This document shows positions 54,705 to 64,000 of a stretch of 64,000 bases of DNA, one piece after another (the first letter of the stretch is position 1; the number at the start of each line of letters is the position of its first letter). The notes under the pieces were generated by a model. The model searched no databases, was not told the origin of the DNA, and saw only the letters and a list, made by a program, of their open reading frames with translations. The position numbers and the translations under genes were made by a program. Origin of the DNA: Aedes albopictus. Its lineage: Eukaryota > Arthropoda > Insecta > Diptera > Culicidae. The DNA lies in the NCBI RefSeq assembly GCF_035046485.1, contig NC_085138.1, forward strand, positions 87,841,228 through 87,905,227. Reading direction: 5' to 3'.

Positions 54705-55215
54705 TGTCTGTGGTGATATGATCCACTAGTTATATAAAAATACACTTCGTGGTCTTCATCACGATTATGAATACGTCAATGGTCGTTCAATATTAAACGC
54801 GTCAGCGCATTGATCGTTTACTTAACCGTGAAAACCGACCTACCAACGAAAAAAGTCGCGTGCTTCCGATTGCGCATTCAACGCTCTCGTCCCCATCACT
54901 CTTACCTGAAAATCGTCGGCCACTCGAAAAGTCTCGAGCAATTCTGCGGAAGCAACACTAGCATCTCCATCACTACCGGGAAAACCGACCGATCGACCAA
55001 GGCAAATAGTCGCGCGATTCTCCACCCAGGCCCGTGCACAAAAAAGGTGACAAAGGAGGGGATTTCCCTAATTTTTACAAAGGGTGGAGGGGCGCCTAAT
55101 GTATGGAACATCGGCAATGGGAGGGGTTAACCCTCAAAATACCTCTCTTGTACACGGGCTTGTCCTCACCAACTGTAAAAAAGCTAACGAGAGAGTGGCT
55201 TTTCACGAAGCCGAG
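54705..55215. other. Unassigned sequence
   Basis: No gene recognised. CACCCAGGCCCGTGCACA occurs here (55025) and at 54125, probably a small repeat. Confidence 0.35.
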
Positions 55216-55219
55216 GGCC

Positions 55220-55410
55220 CTTTCCCATTGGCGTAAATAGGGGGTGGCCAGGGGGGCCTGGCCCCCTCCAGAATAATCCATTTCGGATAAAAGATCACGC
55301 AATTCAGGCGAAAAGTATCTTTTTAGTATAAAAAATCCATATCGTTATGGCCTTGCCCCCCCTCCCCCCCCCCCCCCCTACAGATATGACCTAGTTACGC
55401 TTATGCCCTT
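55220..55410. mobile_element. G/C-run DNA element fragment
   Basis: GGCGTAAATAGGGGGTGGCC at the left, with a palindrome GGGGGGCCTGGCCCCC. At the right a long C run (55356-55378) precedes ..AGTTACGCTTATGCC, the approximate inverse of the left end. The C run is likely to be error-prone in assembly. Confidence 0.4.
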
Positions 55411-55426
55411 TCCTGGTTATATACTG

Positions 55427-55735
55427 TTCGTGTACATCATTAATTACACGAAAAAGAGAAGTTGTGCGCCACCCGTACGTCAGCCGCTTCGTCGAAGTCG
55501 ACGTTTCGATATCGCTCTCTTTCTTGCTGCAGAGCACCATCTCGACACCATTACAAGAAGTGAATTAAGTGTATATGAAAAAATGTGGAAAAATCACAAG
55601 TGAATTTCAATCTATAAATTAGATTCTAGAACTATTTAGTTATACAATAATAAAGTTAAGATGCATATAGTTAATCAATAAAAAAAGTGGTTTTCGTGAG
55701 CTAACGTGTGTGTATCAGTGTTTTACTGCATTCGC
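55427..55735 (+). mobile_element. Possible 5' LTR of a BEL/Pao element
   Basis: Starts TGTTCGTGTACATC and ends ..GTTTTACTGCA. AATAAA occurs at 55649 and 55677, and a BEL/Pao gag relic begins about 500 bp downstream. No second LTR is in the window, so this is a positional inference. Confidence 0.3.
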
Positions 55736-56180
55736 CATCACTAAACCAAGAACCGTCCCGCTTGACTACTGAGGAATCATCCAACGGCCAATTCTGTCCT
55801 GCTGCTGCTCGCTGTTCTCTCGACAAAATGGTCCTTCGAGACGGAATCTCCGCTAGTCTGACAGTCCAGCGCCTGTGAGTAACTGCCAGAGTGAAACTGC
55901 TTGTGAAACCCAGAAAGTTCAACAGTGAACCCGCCATCTTGGAAGTCGACCATTCCGTCGAAGAAGCACTCCTTCCGGAACCGATTCCGATCATATTATC
56001 CCGCTCTCGACGACCTGTCCTAATCAATACAAGGCAAATTATAATTAGTTGCCTCTAGGAGGTAATTGCAATTCCTATATCGCTCTATGCTAATTAAGGG
56101 CATATCAAAGTACATATGGTAGTATTTAAGATAAAAACCTTGATATGTTATTCACTTGTTATTTTCTTCTGCTCGGGCTA
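55736..56180. other. Possible leader, with MITE end fragment at 56090-56178
   Basis: Between the putative LTR and gag. The last ~90 bp is a 3' fragment of the CCCGAGCAGAA MITE family (AAGGGCATATCAA..CTTGATATGTTATTCACTTG..TTCTGCTCGGG). Confidence 0.5.
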
Positions 56181-56250
56181 TATCGCTCGTTTCCGTTTTG
56201 TGTGGGCTACGCTCGTCTATGCTTTACAGATACTTCTCGTGACGTCCTAA

Positions 56251-57400
56251 TGTCCAACGATCGCAAACTCAAGTCCCTCAAGGTGCGGCAGAAGAGCCTT
56301 ATTACATCACTCAACCTCATCAAGCTATTCGTCGATGGATACGACGAGGAAACCCACGCCGATGAGGTACCCGTTGCGGCTTGAACATCTTACGAAGCTG
56401 TGGGTAGACTACAACGAAGTCCAGAACGAGCTCGAGACCCTGCTCTGGAAACCCTCCTCAAAGAGCGGTCTAAGCTGGAGACCGCCTACTACCGCATCAA
56501 AGGTTTTCTTCTGGCACACAACAAGTCACCGCTCAATGAAACCCTCTCTCCAATCAATTCTGAACCACCGCAATCGCTACCGTCTGCATCGCAGGTACAA
56601 CTACCGGACGTCAAACTTCCAGTGTTCAACAGCAAGCACTGGTTAAATTTCCACGACTTGTTCGTATCGCTGGTGCATTCGTCCACCGCTCTGTCTAACA
56701 TACAGAAATTCTACTACCTACGACCATCGCTAGCAGACGAGGCCCTACAGTTGAACCAGTTCATCCTAATCAGTGCCATCAACTATCCGGTAGTATGGAA
56801 TCTCCTGCTGGACCATTTTTAGAACACCGATCGACTGAAGCAGTCATATGAGGACACTATTTTCGAATTCGCCCCTCTCAAACGCAAATCAGCCACCGAA
56901 CTCCATAGCTTGGTGGAAAAATTCGAGGCGAGTGTTCCAATTCTCAAGCAGCTTGGAGAACAGACGGAACATTGGGACATTCTTCTAATACGCATCCTCA
57001 GCACACGTTTAGATCCAACGACCAGAAGAGATTGGAAAGATCATGCCGCTTCTCAAAACGCCGTTTCTTTCAACCAACCAGCTTCAGCAGTCATTCGTAT
57101 CAGCTCATCATTCAACCTCCGCCGGCAATAACTCACCAATTGGTGTTAACAGTACAACACGCACCCATATCGTCAATGAAAACCATTCATCAACATATGA
57201 GGCGACCGGAAGAATCAGAATCTTGTGCAACGCAAGTCTTACCTTCGTTCACAGCCTACGCGGGACTTCAACTGGATTTGCAGTTCGAAAAAGACCCGAT
57301 TTGCAGCCGCAACCCATCTTCTCACCTTACGGGTAACGCCATTATCACACGTCATCGAGAATCTTTTGTAAAAGATTACTGGAATTTCACTAAGTAATGC
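56251..57400 (+). pseudogene. BEL/Pao gag relic (DUF1759-like)
   Basis: Starts MSNDRKLKSLKVRQKSL. A coiled-coil head (HLTKLWVDYNEVQNELETL) is followed by VKLPVFNSKHWLNFHDLFVS, NIQKFYYLRPSLADEALQLN and EHWDILLIRILSTRLDPTTR, the gag motifs of BEL/Pao elements. Two small indels (about 56370 and 56440) shift frame and back. A TAG lies at 56820. After ~57120 the frame degenerates and no zinc knuckle is left. Role in the family: capsid protein. Confidence 0.75.
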
Positions 57401-58630
57401 ACTGATAGATTCAAATAGCAAATAAATGATCTCCTGGGACCCCAACCTTCCATGAACATCTTCTAAATAGCTTTTCCCAAATAACTACATAAATTCCACA
57501 AGGTGATTATCCTTGAATTCTACGAATCTATGTATTCTCAAGATGTCCCAAGTAACAATGTGAAGGTATTAGCTGAACAATAACTGGTTAATGGTGACAA
57601 TGGCTGAACACAATGACAGCTAAATATTGGTCTGAAGTATGGCTTGTCCAACCTCTTTAATCAGCAATACAAAGATGGCTGTTGAATAGAATATTATTCA
57701 TCTGGGTAACCAGCTTTTAAACATACATCAACATGCAGAATTCTGGAGCAACATTTGAAAAGGGCCCAAGAGGTCTTGTGTCTCTTTTCGAAAACGTTCC
57801 GTAGGGCATAACAGAAGCCCGCCCACGCAAATGAACACCGTTATCCGAAAGATCGATGTTTGCTCTATCTGAACGGTCTTAGTTTTTGTGAATAAGCTGA
57901 TGGGAGCTCAGGAGCAACGTGTGAAGTCATTGTTTACCAATGCTTGTATGCCCTTTTCAAATGTTGCTCCAGAATTAATCATTTGTTGTTCAACCTTTAA
58001 TCAAAGAGTTTTTGACAGCTGACCCAAGCATGTTTTCGTGAAGTCTACATCGCTTCTTCAGCCTCAGTACAGACTTAGTTCAACTTATGTTCTTGACTAT
58101 TCAAACACAATAAGTAATGATCTTGTATTCGAGGATATGTATGTATACAAATGTGTGTGGTGTAGGTGCTAAGGTAAGTGGCTATAAATCAGGAGGTCCA
58201 AGTTCAATTCCCAGTTTTCACACAGATTAATTTATACATTCCTAAACATCTATTCTGGAAATAGACGCAGCTAATGGTAAAAATAGGCACAAGAGAGTGT
58301 TTTTATTTTATTTAAACACAATTAATAAGTTTATTTGATTACTGATTAAGCGCATACTTAGCCTTAAATCAACCTTCCAATGAACCTCAAAATCAGCTAA
58401 AGGTTGAATAAAATCACCAAAATTAGATGTTTAGGAGCTGAATAAAGGATTGTACCTCTTGTGCTCAGCTTTTGTTCAAATGAAGGCTGATTTAAAATAG
58501 TTGGAGAAACGTTTGTACAGCATCAAATTGTTCCCTGGGGTCGTAGCTTTAATGAGGAAATTTCTTAATATGAGACAAACAAATAAAACAACACAAGATT
58601 CAGTAAAACACTCAGAAAACTATAGATCTA
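57401..58630. repeat. Unresolved repeats with a CCCAAGTAAC end
   Basis: CCCAAGTAACAAT at 57547-57559 matches the end of the element at 27440, but no matching right end was found. Recurrent GCTGAATAA and GTTGAAT phrases follow. A B-box-like AGTTCAATTCCC at ~58201 with a weak A-box-like stretch upstream could be a SINE remnant. Confidence 0.4.
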
Positions 58631-58631
58631 C

Positions 58632-59155
58632 TAGCTGTACCCGCAAACTTTGTCTTGCCTACTGCGTTTTTGACGTTTCAAGTTTCTAGCCAAGACCAAG
58701 TCTCCGGTCACAAAACGTATGGAAGATCGATTTTCAAAAACTCTCATTTTTTCCATGTTTTTATGCCTCATAAACCTTCCAACATAACACACGGGTATTC
58801 AGCATGACCATGCTGAGGGTGACGGGTTCGATTCCCGGTCGGTCCAGGATCTTTTCGTAAAGGAAATTTCCTTGACTTCCTTGGGCATAGAGTATCTTCG
58901 TGCCTGCCACACGATATACGCATGCAAAATGGTCATTGGCAGAGGAAGCTCTCAGTTAATAACTGTGGAAGTGCTCATAGAACACTAAGCTGAGAAGCAG
59001 GCTTTGTTCCAATGAGGACGTTACGTCAAGAAGAGAGAGAGAAACCTTCCTTGGATGAAAACTAACAGAACAAAACTAAGACGATCAAAATCGGACCTTC
59101 CGTTCGCAAGTTATGCGCGGTCCCACGTATGCCACTGCATTTTTATATATGTAGA
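58632..59155 (+). repeat. Interspersed repeat, TAGCTGTACCCGCAAAC type
   Basis: Begins AGCTGTACCCGCAAACTTTG and ends TTTTATATATGTAGATG, a layout seen in widespread insect repeats. It is interrupted by the SINE at 58785-59040, flanked by a repeated AAACCTTCC. Confidence 0.5.
58785..59040 (+). mobile_element. Feilai-like SINE, 5'-truncated
   Basis: Same body as 37161-37434 from ACGGGTATTCAGCATGACC through GAAGCAGGCTTTG to AAGAAGAGAGAG. The B box is present and the A box missing. AAACCTTCC occurs on both sides (~58773 and ~59042), compatible with a target duplication. Confidence 0.8.
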
Positions 59156-59328
59156 TGTTAGTCAGGTTCGTCTGATTAATAACTAGGTATGTGTACAAAA
59201 TGATTAAAAAAATGTTCCTATGGTATACAATAAAAAAATATCAAACATATTTATTCAATATAAACTAACTTATCGTCTGCACTTTACGGACCACCTGATG
59301 AGGCCTGAAAGCAACAACATTGGCAATT

Positions 59329-59453
59329 TTCAACCCGGGAGCGGTCGCATCGTGTACTAAGTACACGCACTATGAAAAATGCACGATTGTGGAAAACAGC
59401 GTAAGCGCGGCGTAGCTGCATGTGGTCAAAGACGCGACTGCTCGAGGGTTGAA
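59329..59453. mobile_element. 125-bp MITE, TIR TTCAACCCNGGAGC
   Basis: TTCAACCCGGGAGCGGTCGC at the left; the right end is the inverse of TTCAACCCTCGAGCAGTCGC. Too short to encode anything. Confidence 0.65.
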
Positions 59454-59644
59454 CAATTTGTATAATTTTTCTTGAAAGTTTTTGATATAGTTTTCTTGAG
59501 ATCTTGTATAAATCTCCTGCATTTTTTAATGATTATTTAATGCAATACTATGAAGATCCTCGCTTATTTTCAAAGTCCTTCACGAGTTTATTTTGTAAAC
59601 CTTAACGGACTATCAACAAAATTTTTTGACGGTTTTCTAAGGAA

Positions 59645-59808
59645 ATGGTGATCTACCCACGTAACGAGCTCCGTTAAAGATCAAGCATGTTTTAAACCCC
59701 CTCAACCATTCATCCCTCAGCACGGGTCGTCTGACACATTGGATTGGGGTTCCTTATTTGGTGGAATTTTACCCCCAGAACAGGCGGTCCGTAGTGCTAT
59801 TCTAAGCC
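59645..59808 (-). mobile_element. Fragment of retroposon U / LINE 5' UTR
   Basis: Matches the E' segment at 45990-46160 (CTCCGTTAAAGATC, ACCATTCATCC, CAGCACGGGTCG, GAACAGG.GGTCCGTAGTG) and is joined directly to an RTE fragment, which suggests a rearranged or template-switched copy. Confidence 0.65.
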
Positions 59809-60010
59809 GGCAACTACACGGGCAGAGCGCTGCCCACAAAATACTCTCTCAAATTTTATGCCGCCGTCTATCACCGATTGCAAGAGAGTTCGTAGGGCAA
59901 TATCAGGCTGGATTCATGGGTGAACGCGCTACAACGGACCAGATGTCTGCCAATCGCCAGGTGCCAGAAATGCCGCGATGTGTGGGCACTAGCGTGGTTC
60001 AAAAAATCGT
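59809..60010 (+). pseudogene. RTE-type reverse transcriptase fragment
   Basis: Reads KILSQILCRRLSPIAREFVG, then QYQAGFMGERATTDQM; the same region as in the relic at 50565-52183, here without its frameshift but cut off after ~200 bp. Confidence 0.75.
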
Positions 60011-60160
60011 TTTTGCTCCACACCGCTTATTCGATTCCTAACCAGATTATATGTCTTCTCACAAAATTTGAGCTCATTTGGTTGAAAATTGAGACTGCAC
60101 AAGCCCGTCAAAGTTTGTATGGGAATTACTATGGGAAAACGACTTTTTGCCTTTCTCGTA
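60011..60160. other. Unassigned sequence
   Basis: No feature recognised. Confidence 0.3.
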
Positions 60161-60600
60161 CACCAGGTGTACCGAAAGGCTATATGTTCACTCCAAAAAC
60201 GAAAATTTGATAGAGCCTCCGGAAGGGTCAAGTGTTATATACCAATCGACTCAGCTCGACGAGTTGAGATGATGTCTGTGTGTGTGTATGTGTGTGTGTG
60301 TGTATGTATGTGTGTGCGTATGTGTGTGTGTGTGTGTACAAAAAAGGTCACCTAACTTTTAGATAGTAAACATCAACCGATTTTAACGACCGATGGTTCA
60401 TTCGACGCGGAATCTGGTCCCATTGTTTCCTATTGAAAATGGTTCGGATCGGTCCAGCCGTTCCGGAGTTATGGCCATTTAGGTGTTCCGGATCGGTACC
60501 CCAGGAAGGGGCCAGATATGAAATTGCAACAAACCCATGCATGCGACCCATCAAACCACGGCATTTTCGATTATCTGATGAACGGGAAGTGGGAAAATAG
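60161..60600 (+). repeat. Array-associated repeat with GT microsatellite
   Basis: Inverted copy of 21265-21560. Contains a (GT)n/GTAT microsatellite (60270-60340) followed by AAGGTCACCTAACTTTTAG and the first array monomer. Confidence 0.7.
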
Positions 60601-61680
60601 TCTCAGACCATATCTGAACCGGTAGTGTTCCGGAACCGGTTCCGGGTGTCCTGCCGGAAGTGGCCAAATATAAAAGTGAGCATAACCCATGCATGTGACA
60701 CATCAAAGAGCGGCTTTTTCGATAACCAGTTGAATGGTAAGCAGGAAAACAGTTTCAGACCATTTTGTATCGGTAGTGTTCCGGAACCGGTTCCGGGTGT
60801 CCTGCCGGAAGTGACCAATTAAAAAATTGAACCAAACCCATGCAAGCGACGCATCAAAGAGTGACTTTTTCGATAACCAGATGAACGGCAAGCAGGAAAA
60901 TAGTTTCATACCGTATCTGAACCGATAGTGTTCCGGAACCGGTTCCGGGTGTCCTGCCGGAAGTGGCCAAATATAAAAGTGAGCATAACCCATGCATGTG
61001 ACACATCAAAGAGCGGCTTTTTCGATAACCAGTTGAATGGTAAGCAGGAAAACAATTTCAGACCATTTTGTACCGGTAGTGTTCCGGAACCGGTTCCGGG
61101 TGTCCTGCCGGAAGTGACCAATTAAAAAATTGAACCAAACCCATGCATGCGACGCATCAAAGAGTGACTTTTTCGATAACCAGATGAACGGCAAGCAGGA
61201 AAATAGTTTCATACCGTATCTGAACCGGTAGTGTTCCGGAACCGGTTCCGGGTGTCCCGCCGGAAATGGCCAATTAAAAAAAGTGAACCAAACCCATGCA
61301 TGCGACGCATCAAAGATCGGCTTTTTCGATAACCAGATGAACGGTAAACAGGAAAATACCTTATCTGAACCGGTTGTGTTCCAAAACCGATCTCGGGTGT
61401 CCCGCCGGAAGTGGCCAATTAAAAAAGTGAACCGAACCCATGCATGCGATACATCAAAGAGCAGCTTTTTCGATAACCAGATGAATGGTTAGCAGGAAAA
61501 AGTTTCATACCTTATTTGGACTGGTTGTGTTCCGGAACCGGTTACAGGTATCCCTTCGGAAGTGACCAATTAAAAAACTGAACCAAACCTATGCATGTGA
61601 CCCACCACATAGCAGCTTTATCGATAACCAGATGAACGGTAAGCAGGAAAATAGTTTCAGACCATATCTGAACCGCTTAT
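60601..61680 (+). repeat. ~152-bp tandem array with 303-bp higher-order unit
   Basis: Monomers begin with GAACCGGTAGTGTTCCGG near 60613, 60766, 60917, 61070, 61222, 61371 and 61521. Monomers 1 and 3, and 2 and 4, are nearly identical to each other, giving a dimeric 303-bp unit. Downstream monomers are more diverged. Minus-strand frames of ~70 codons at 60603 and 60906 are copies of one another for that reason. Confidence 0.85.
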
Positions 61681-62595
61681 ATATTAAACTGACGAAGTTG
61701 AAGGGGTGAATCCAACTGAATGCGTCTGACGATGACCGAAGAATAGTAAGTCGAAACGCGTAACGCCTAACATGCTGTTTCCGATATTTGTCACCGATAA
61801 TTACACTAGTTTACAGCATTTTTGAACTCGGTAAGCTGATGATCATTTTTGGTGTAGAATCATACCCTGACATCGAAAACGCGAAAGAAAAAAATTACAG
61901 TAGAGCGGAAATTTTTTCGACTTTCCATACAAGGTTGATGATTTGAAATCGATTTTTGTTCTATTTTTAAGCAAAGTCGCTCACTTCAAACATTTCGTTC
62001 TTCGTAATCAATGCTCCGATTGATCTGAAATTTTTACTGTAACTTGCCTACATATGATATGTCAAATAAACGTCGAGAGATAATTTTTAAGTTGTTTTTT
62101 TCTTATTGAAAAAAATATATTTCTTCAAAAAATTTTGGGAATTTTGCTAAAATTTAACCCTTATGTGGCCGACAAGGTACCCGGGTACCCAGCGCCCATT
62201 TAAAAAGCACGGTGTAGAAAAAAGCAAAAAGTTTGTCGGACACATAACGATTAAGAAGATCGTCCCTAAAACTCGCCAATATCTTGAATTTCATCAATCT
62301 GACGCAAAACCTGTATTCAGATGATCGAATGGTATTGGATTCAGCTTTCAATTTATGGAAAAAGATTTGAAATTGGTTGAACAAAACGCAATATATTTGA
62401 ATTTTAGTAAATTACATATTTTGAAAAGTTGCAAATCTCGATATTAAGCTAAAACTCAAAAACTGTTCTACTTAAAATTTTTTGAAGGTCGGTTTCGAAA
62501 TCAGCACTAAATTGTGCTTCAAAAACTTTGGTCGTTGACAAAAGTTCACGACTTTCGTTTTATTTTGTAAACTTGTGTTACCAATCAATCCACAA
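61681..62595. mobile_element. Insertion splitting the tandem array
   Basis: The array stops at ..CATATCTGAACCG and resumes at ..CCTGAACCGGTTGTG. The 0.9-kb insert is AT-rich with no ORF. Near its left end it carries a hammerhead-like motif at 61722-61766, so it may be a Penelope-like or related retroelement fragment. Confidence 0.45.
61722..61766 (+). ncRNA. Hammerhead-like motif
   Basis: GCGT (61722-61725), CTGACGA, an extra T, GAC..GTC stem II, GAAA (61753-61756), CGCG, TA, ACGC (61763-61766). GCGT and ACGC pair as stem I; CGCG is self-complementary. Stems are short and, as at 33376, one extra base sits before stem II. Confidence 0.35.
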
Positions 62596-62765
62596 ATAAC
62601 ATACCTGAACCGGTTGTGTTCCGGAACCGGTTCCAGGTGTCCCGCCGGAAGTGGCCAGTTAAAAAAGTGAACCAAACCCATGCATATGCAACATCAAATC
62701 ATCAAATATGTTGGATTACCAGATAAACGGACAGCAAGAAAATAGTCTCTGACCACACCTAAGAT
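62596..62765 (+). repeat. Last monomers of the tandem array
   Basis: CCTGAACCGGTTGTGTTCCGG, GGTGTCCCGCCGGAAGTGG, AACCCATGCATATG, then decaying similarity. Confidence 0.75.
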
Positions 62766-62839
62766 TACCAGCAGTGTTGCAGAATCAGAAATGGATGCAT
62801 CGCTGAAATTACGAAGGTGAACAAAATCAATGCAAGCGA

Positions 62840-63915
62840 TAAATATGCGCAAAAGAACAAAATCTTAATAAAAATTAAAGCGATCTTGTCAAATCACACC
62901 ATTTCATATTCCTGAGACGTTATTATACAGTAGGATGAATCAACGTTGTATGGGGAAATTTTAATTTTATAGCATCAATCCCCTTTTGCGGTTGAAATTA
63001 CTACACACAATTTTGATGCAACTGGTTGAGCCCTCGCGCTCTGTCACACGGTTGGAATTTGAATAGTTTTTTTTTTATGAGAAATTTTACTAGCTCGCTC
63101 TTTTTTGTCAAATTTTACATAAATCTCATAACCAATGATCATAAAATAAAGGATAAAATGTGCAGAAATAAATTTGTCGAAATATCTTGATAATGATCGG
63201 CATCCAGTGCTAGTGAAGGTGGTCGTGGCCAAGCAGTCAACTGAGAGGTTTGATATTTTTCAGCTCTGCTTATACATTTTTTTTTCCTCCCCTGTTGGGG
63301 AAATTAAGCCACTGCGTCCAATAGGCTGAACTTTTGTGGCATGTCCCGTTTTGATATTCGCATCTTATACATTTAACATGATACATAACTTCGGAATATG
63401 AGCCATCAGTAAGTTTCCAAATTCGATTAAGGCTTTGATATAATTGTTGCTTTTCTGAATAAGGCTGACACAAATTTCGATTTTCTCTTAAGTCAAGAGG
63501 GGTCCCTCTTGGAAATTTTATTCGGAATTCATCATTTTGAGGAAAGGCACAAATAAATAGGGGAGATCGGGGTGTCGGGATTAGGGTGTCCATTATGCCC
63601 CAAATCCCCATTAACCAATAAAGTTTTAAATTTTAAAGTGAAATTAGAGTCCTTCAGATATGTTCCTACCACATCCGATGAGTTTAGCGGATTTGCTCAA
63701 TTGTTTGGGTATTTTTTCATCAAATACATTAATTATTTATCAACTCTACTTCTCCATTGATAAGTCAACGAGCACTGTGACAAAATAAGAAAATTTGATC
63801 TGTTCCGTTCTAGAGTATTCTCAGAATTCAGGAACACTTCGGCTTATGGCTCTTGAGTAGATATTCGACGAGAAAGGCACTATCACCACTAGGTGGATTA
63901 ATCTGGGTTTTTCAT
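62840..63915 (+). repeat. Companion segment of the tandem array, right copy
   Basis: Collinear with 1060-1805, but longer because of insertions at 63280-63363 and about 63445-63800. Confidence 0.7.
63280..63363 (-). mobile_element. Short retroposed fragment, 11-bp TSD
   Basis: A poly(T) run at its left end and CTTATACATTT on both sides (63269-63279, 63364-63374). Absent from the paralogous segment near 1605. About 84 bp, minus-oriented, non-coding. Confidence 0.65.
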
Positions 63916-64000
63916 TCAAGCAACCGTAGCATTTCCCCAAGTGCCCTAATGGGTTAGTCGACCCTTGGTAATACTAGGCTACTCTATCAGCTACAACTTT

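Noticed and set aside
58150..58225. tRNA gene candidate near GTTCAATTCCC
   Set aside because: Only the B-box-like stretch is convincing; no acceptor-stem pairing or anticodon arm could be built.
60601..61680. Regular repeats resembling a CRISPR array
   Set aside because: Eukaryotic context, monomers of ~152 bp without unique spacers, no cas-like genes; it is a satellite-type array.

Overview
The window looks like nuclear DNA of a culicine mosquito, most likely Aedes. The grounds are tRNA-derived SINE copies that I recognise as Feilai-like, a BEL/Pao element, several non-LTR families, very many short inverted-repeat DNA elements, and a tandem family of insect ionotropic receptors (IRs). Species is an inference.

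Host genes: five intact, intronless IR genes lie on the minus strand at 2127-3974, 17346-19106, 23374-25173, 29157-30923 and 33859-35625. Each encodes a signal peptide, an extracellular ligand-binding region split around the channel, and three membrane segments plus a re-entrant pore loop (586-615 aa). They sit in repeated blocks carrying a shared ~180-bp upstream region and shared 3' flanks, so they arose by segmental duplication. Their 5' and 3' halves have different nearest relatives, which points to gene conversion or unequal exchange. I see no other convincing host gene.

Layout. 1-1.8 kb: diverged ~150-bp tandem array and its companion segment, which recur in the same orientation at 60.5-63.9 kb. 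2.1-4.3 kb: IR copy 1. 4.9-9.3 kb: MITEs and a LINE ORF1 relic with a PHD-like zinc finger. 9.3-16.6 kb: a minus-strand BEL/Pao relic split by a plus-strand LINE (11.2-15.25 kb) whose ORF2 is spoiled only by four nonsense codons. 17.3-37.8 kb: IR copies 2-5 with duplicated spacers, each spacer hit by different transposons. 37.9-40.7 kb: a GAATTCC minisatellite. 40.7-50.2 kb: a fossil Loa/Lian-like LINE with at least four direct insertions, one of which carries two further insertions. 50.5-52.2 kb: RTE-type reverse transcriptase relic. 52.2-55.4 kb: little recognisable. 55.4-57.4 kb: possible LTR and a BEL/Pao gag relic. 57.5-60.1 kb: mixed repeats.

The most unusual structures are: (i) three hairpin insertions (9721, 28532, 33284) sharing one plan, namely long inverted arms, a short one-sided tail and a 12- to ~25-bp target duplication, with hammerhead-ribozyme-like cores, which resemble degenerate Penelope-like elements; (ii) a 1,964-bp foldback-like element (42591-44554) with tandem-repeat inverted ends and a perfect 9-bp target duplication, whose empty site is preserved elsewhere in the window; (iii) a ~950-bp poly(A) retroposon inserted into another copy of itself, each with an 11-bp target duplication; and (iv) DNA elements with CCCRAGYA ends that duplicate two bases of variable sequence.
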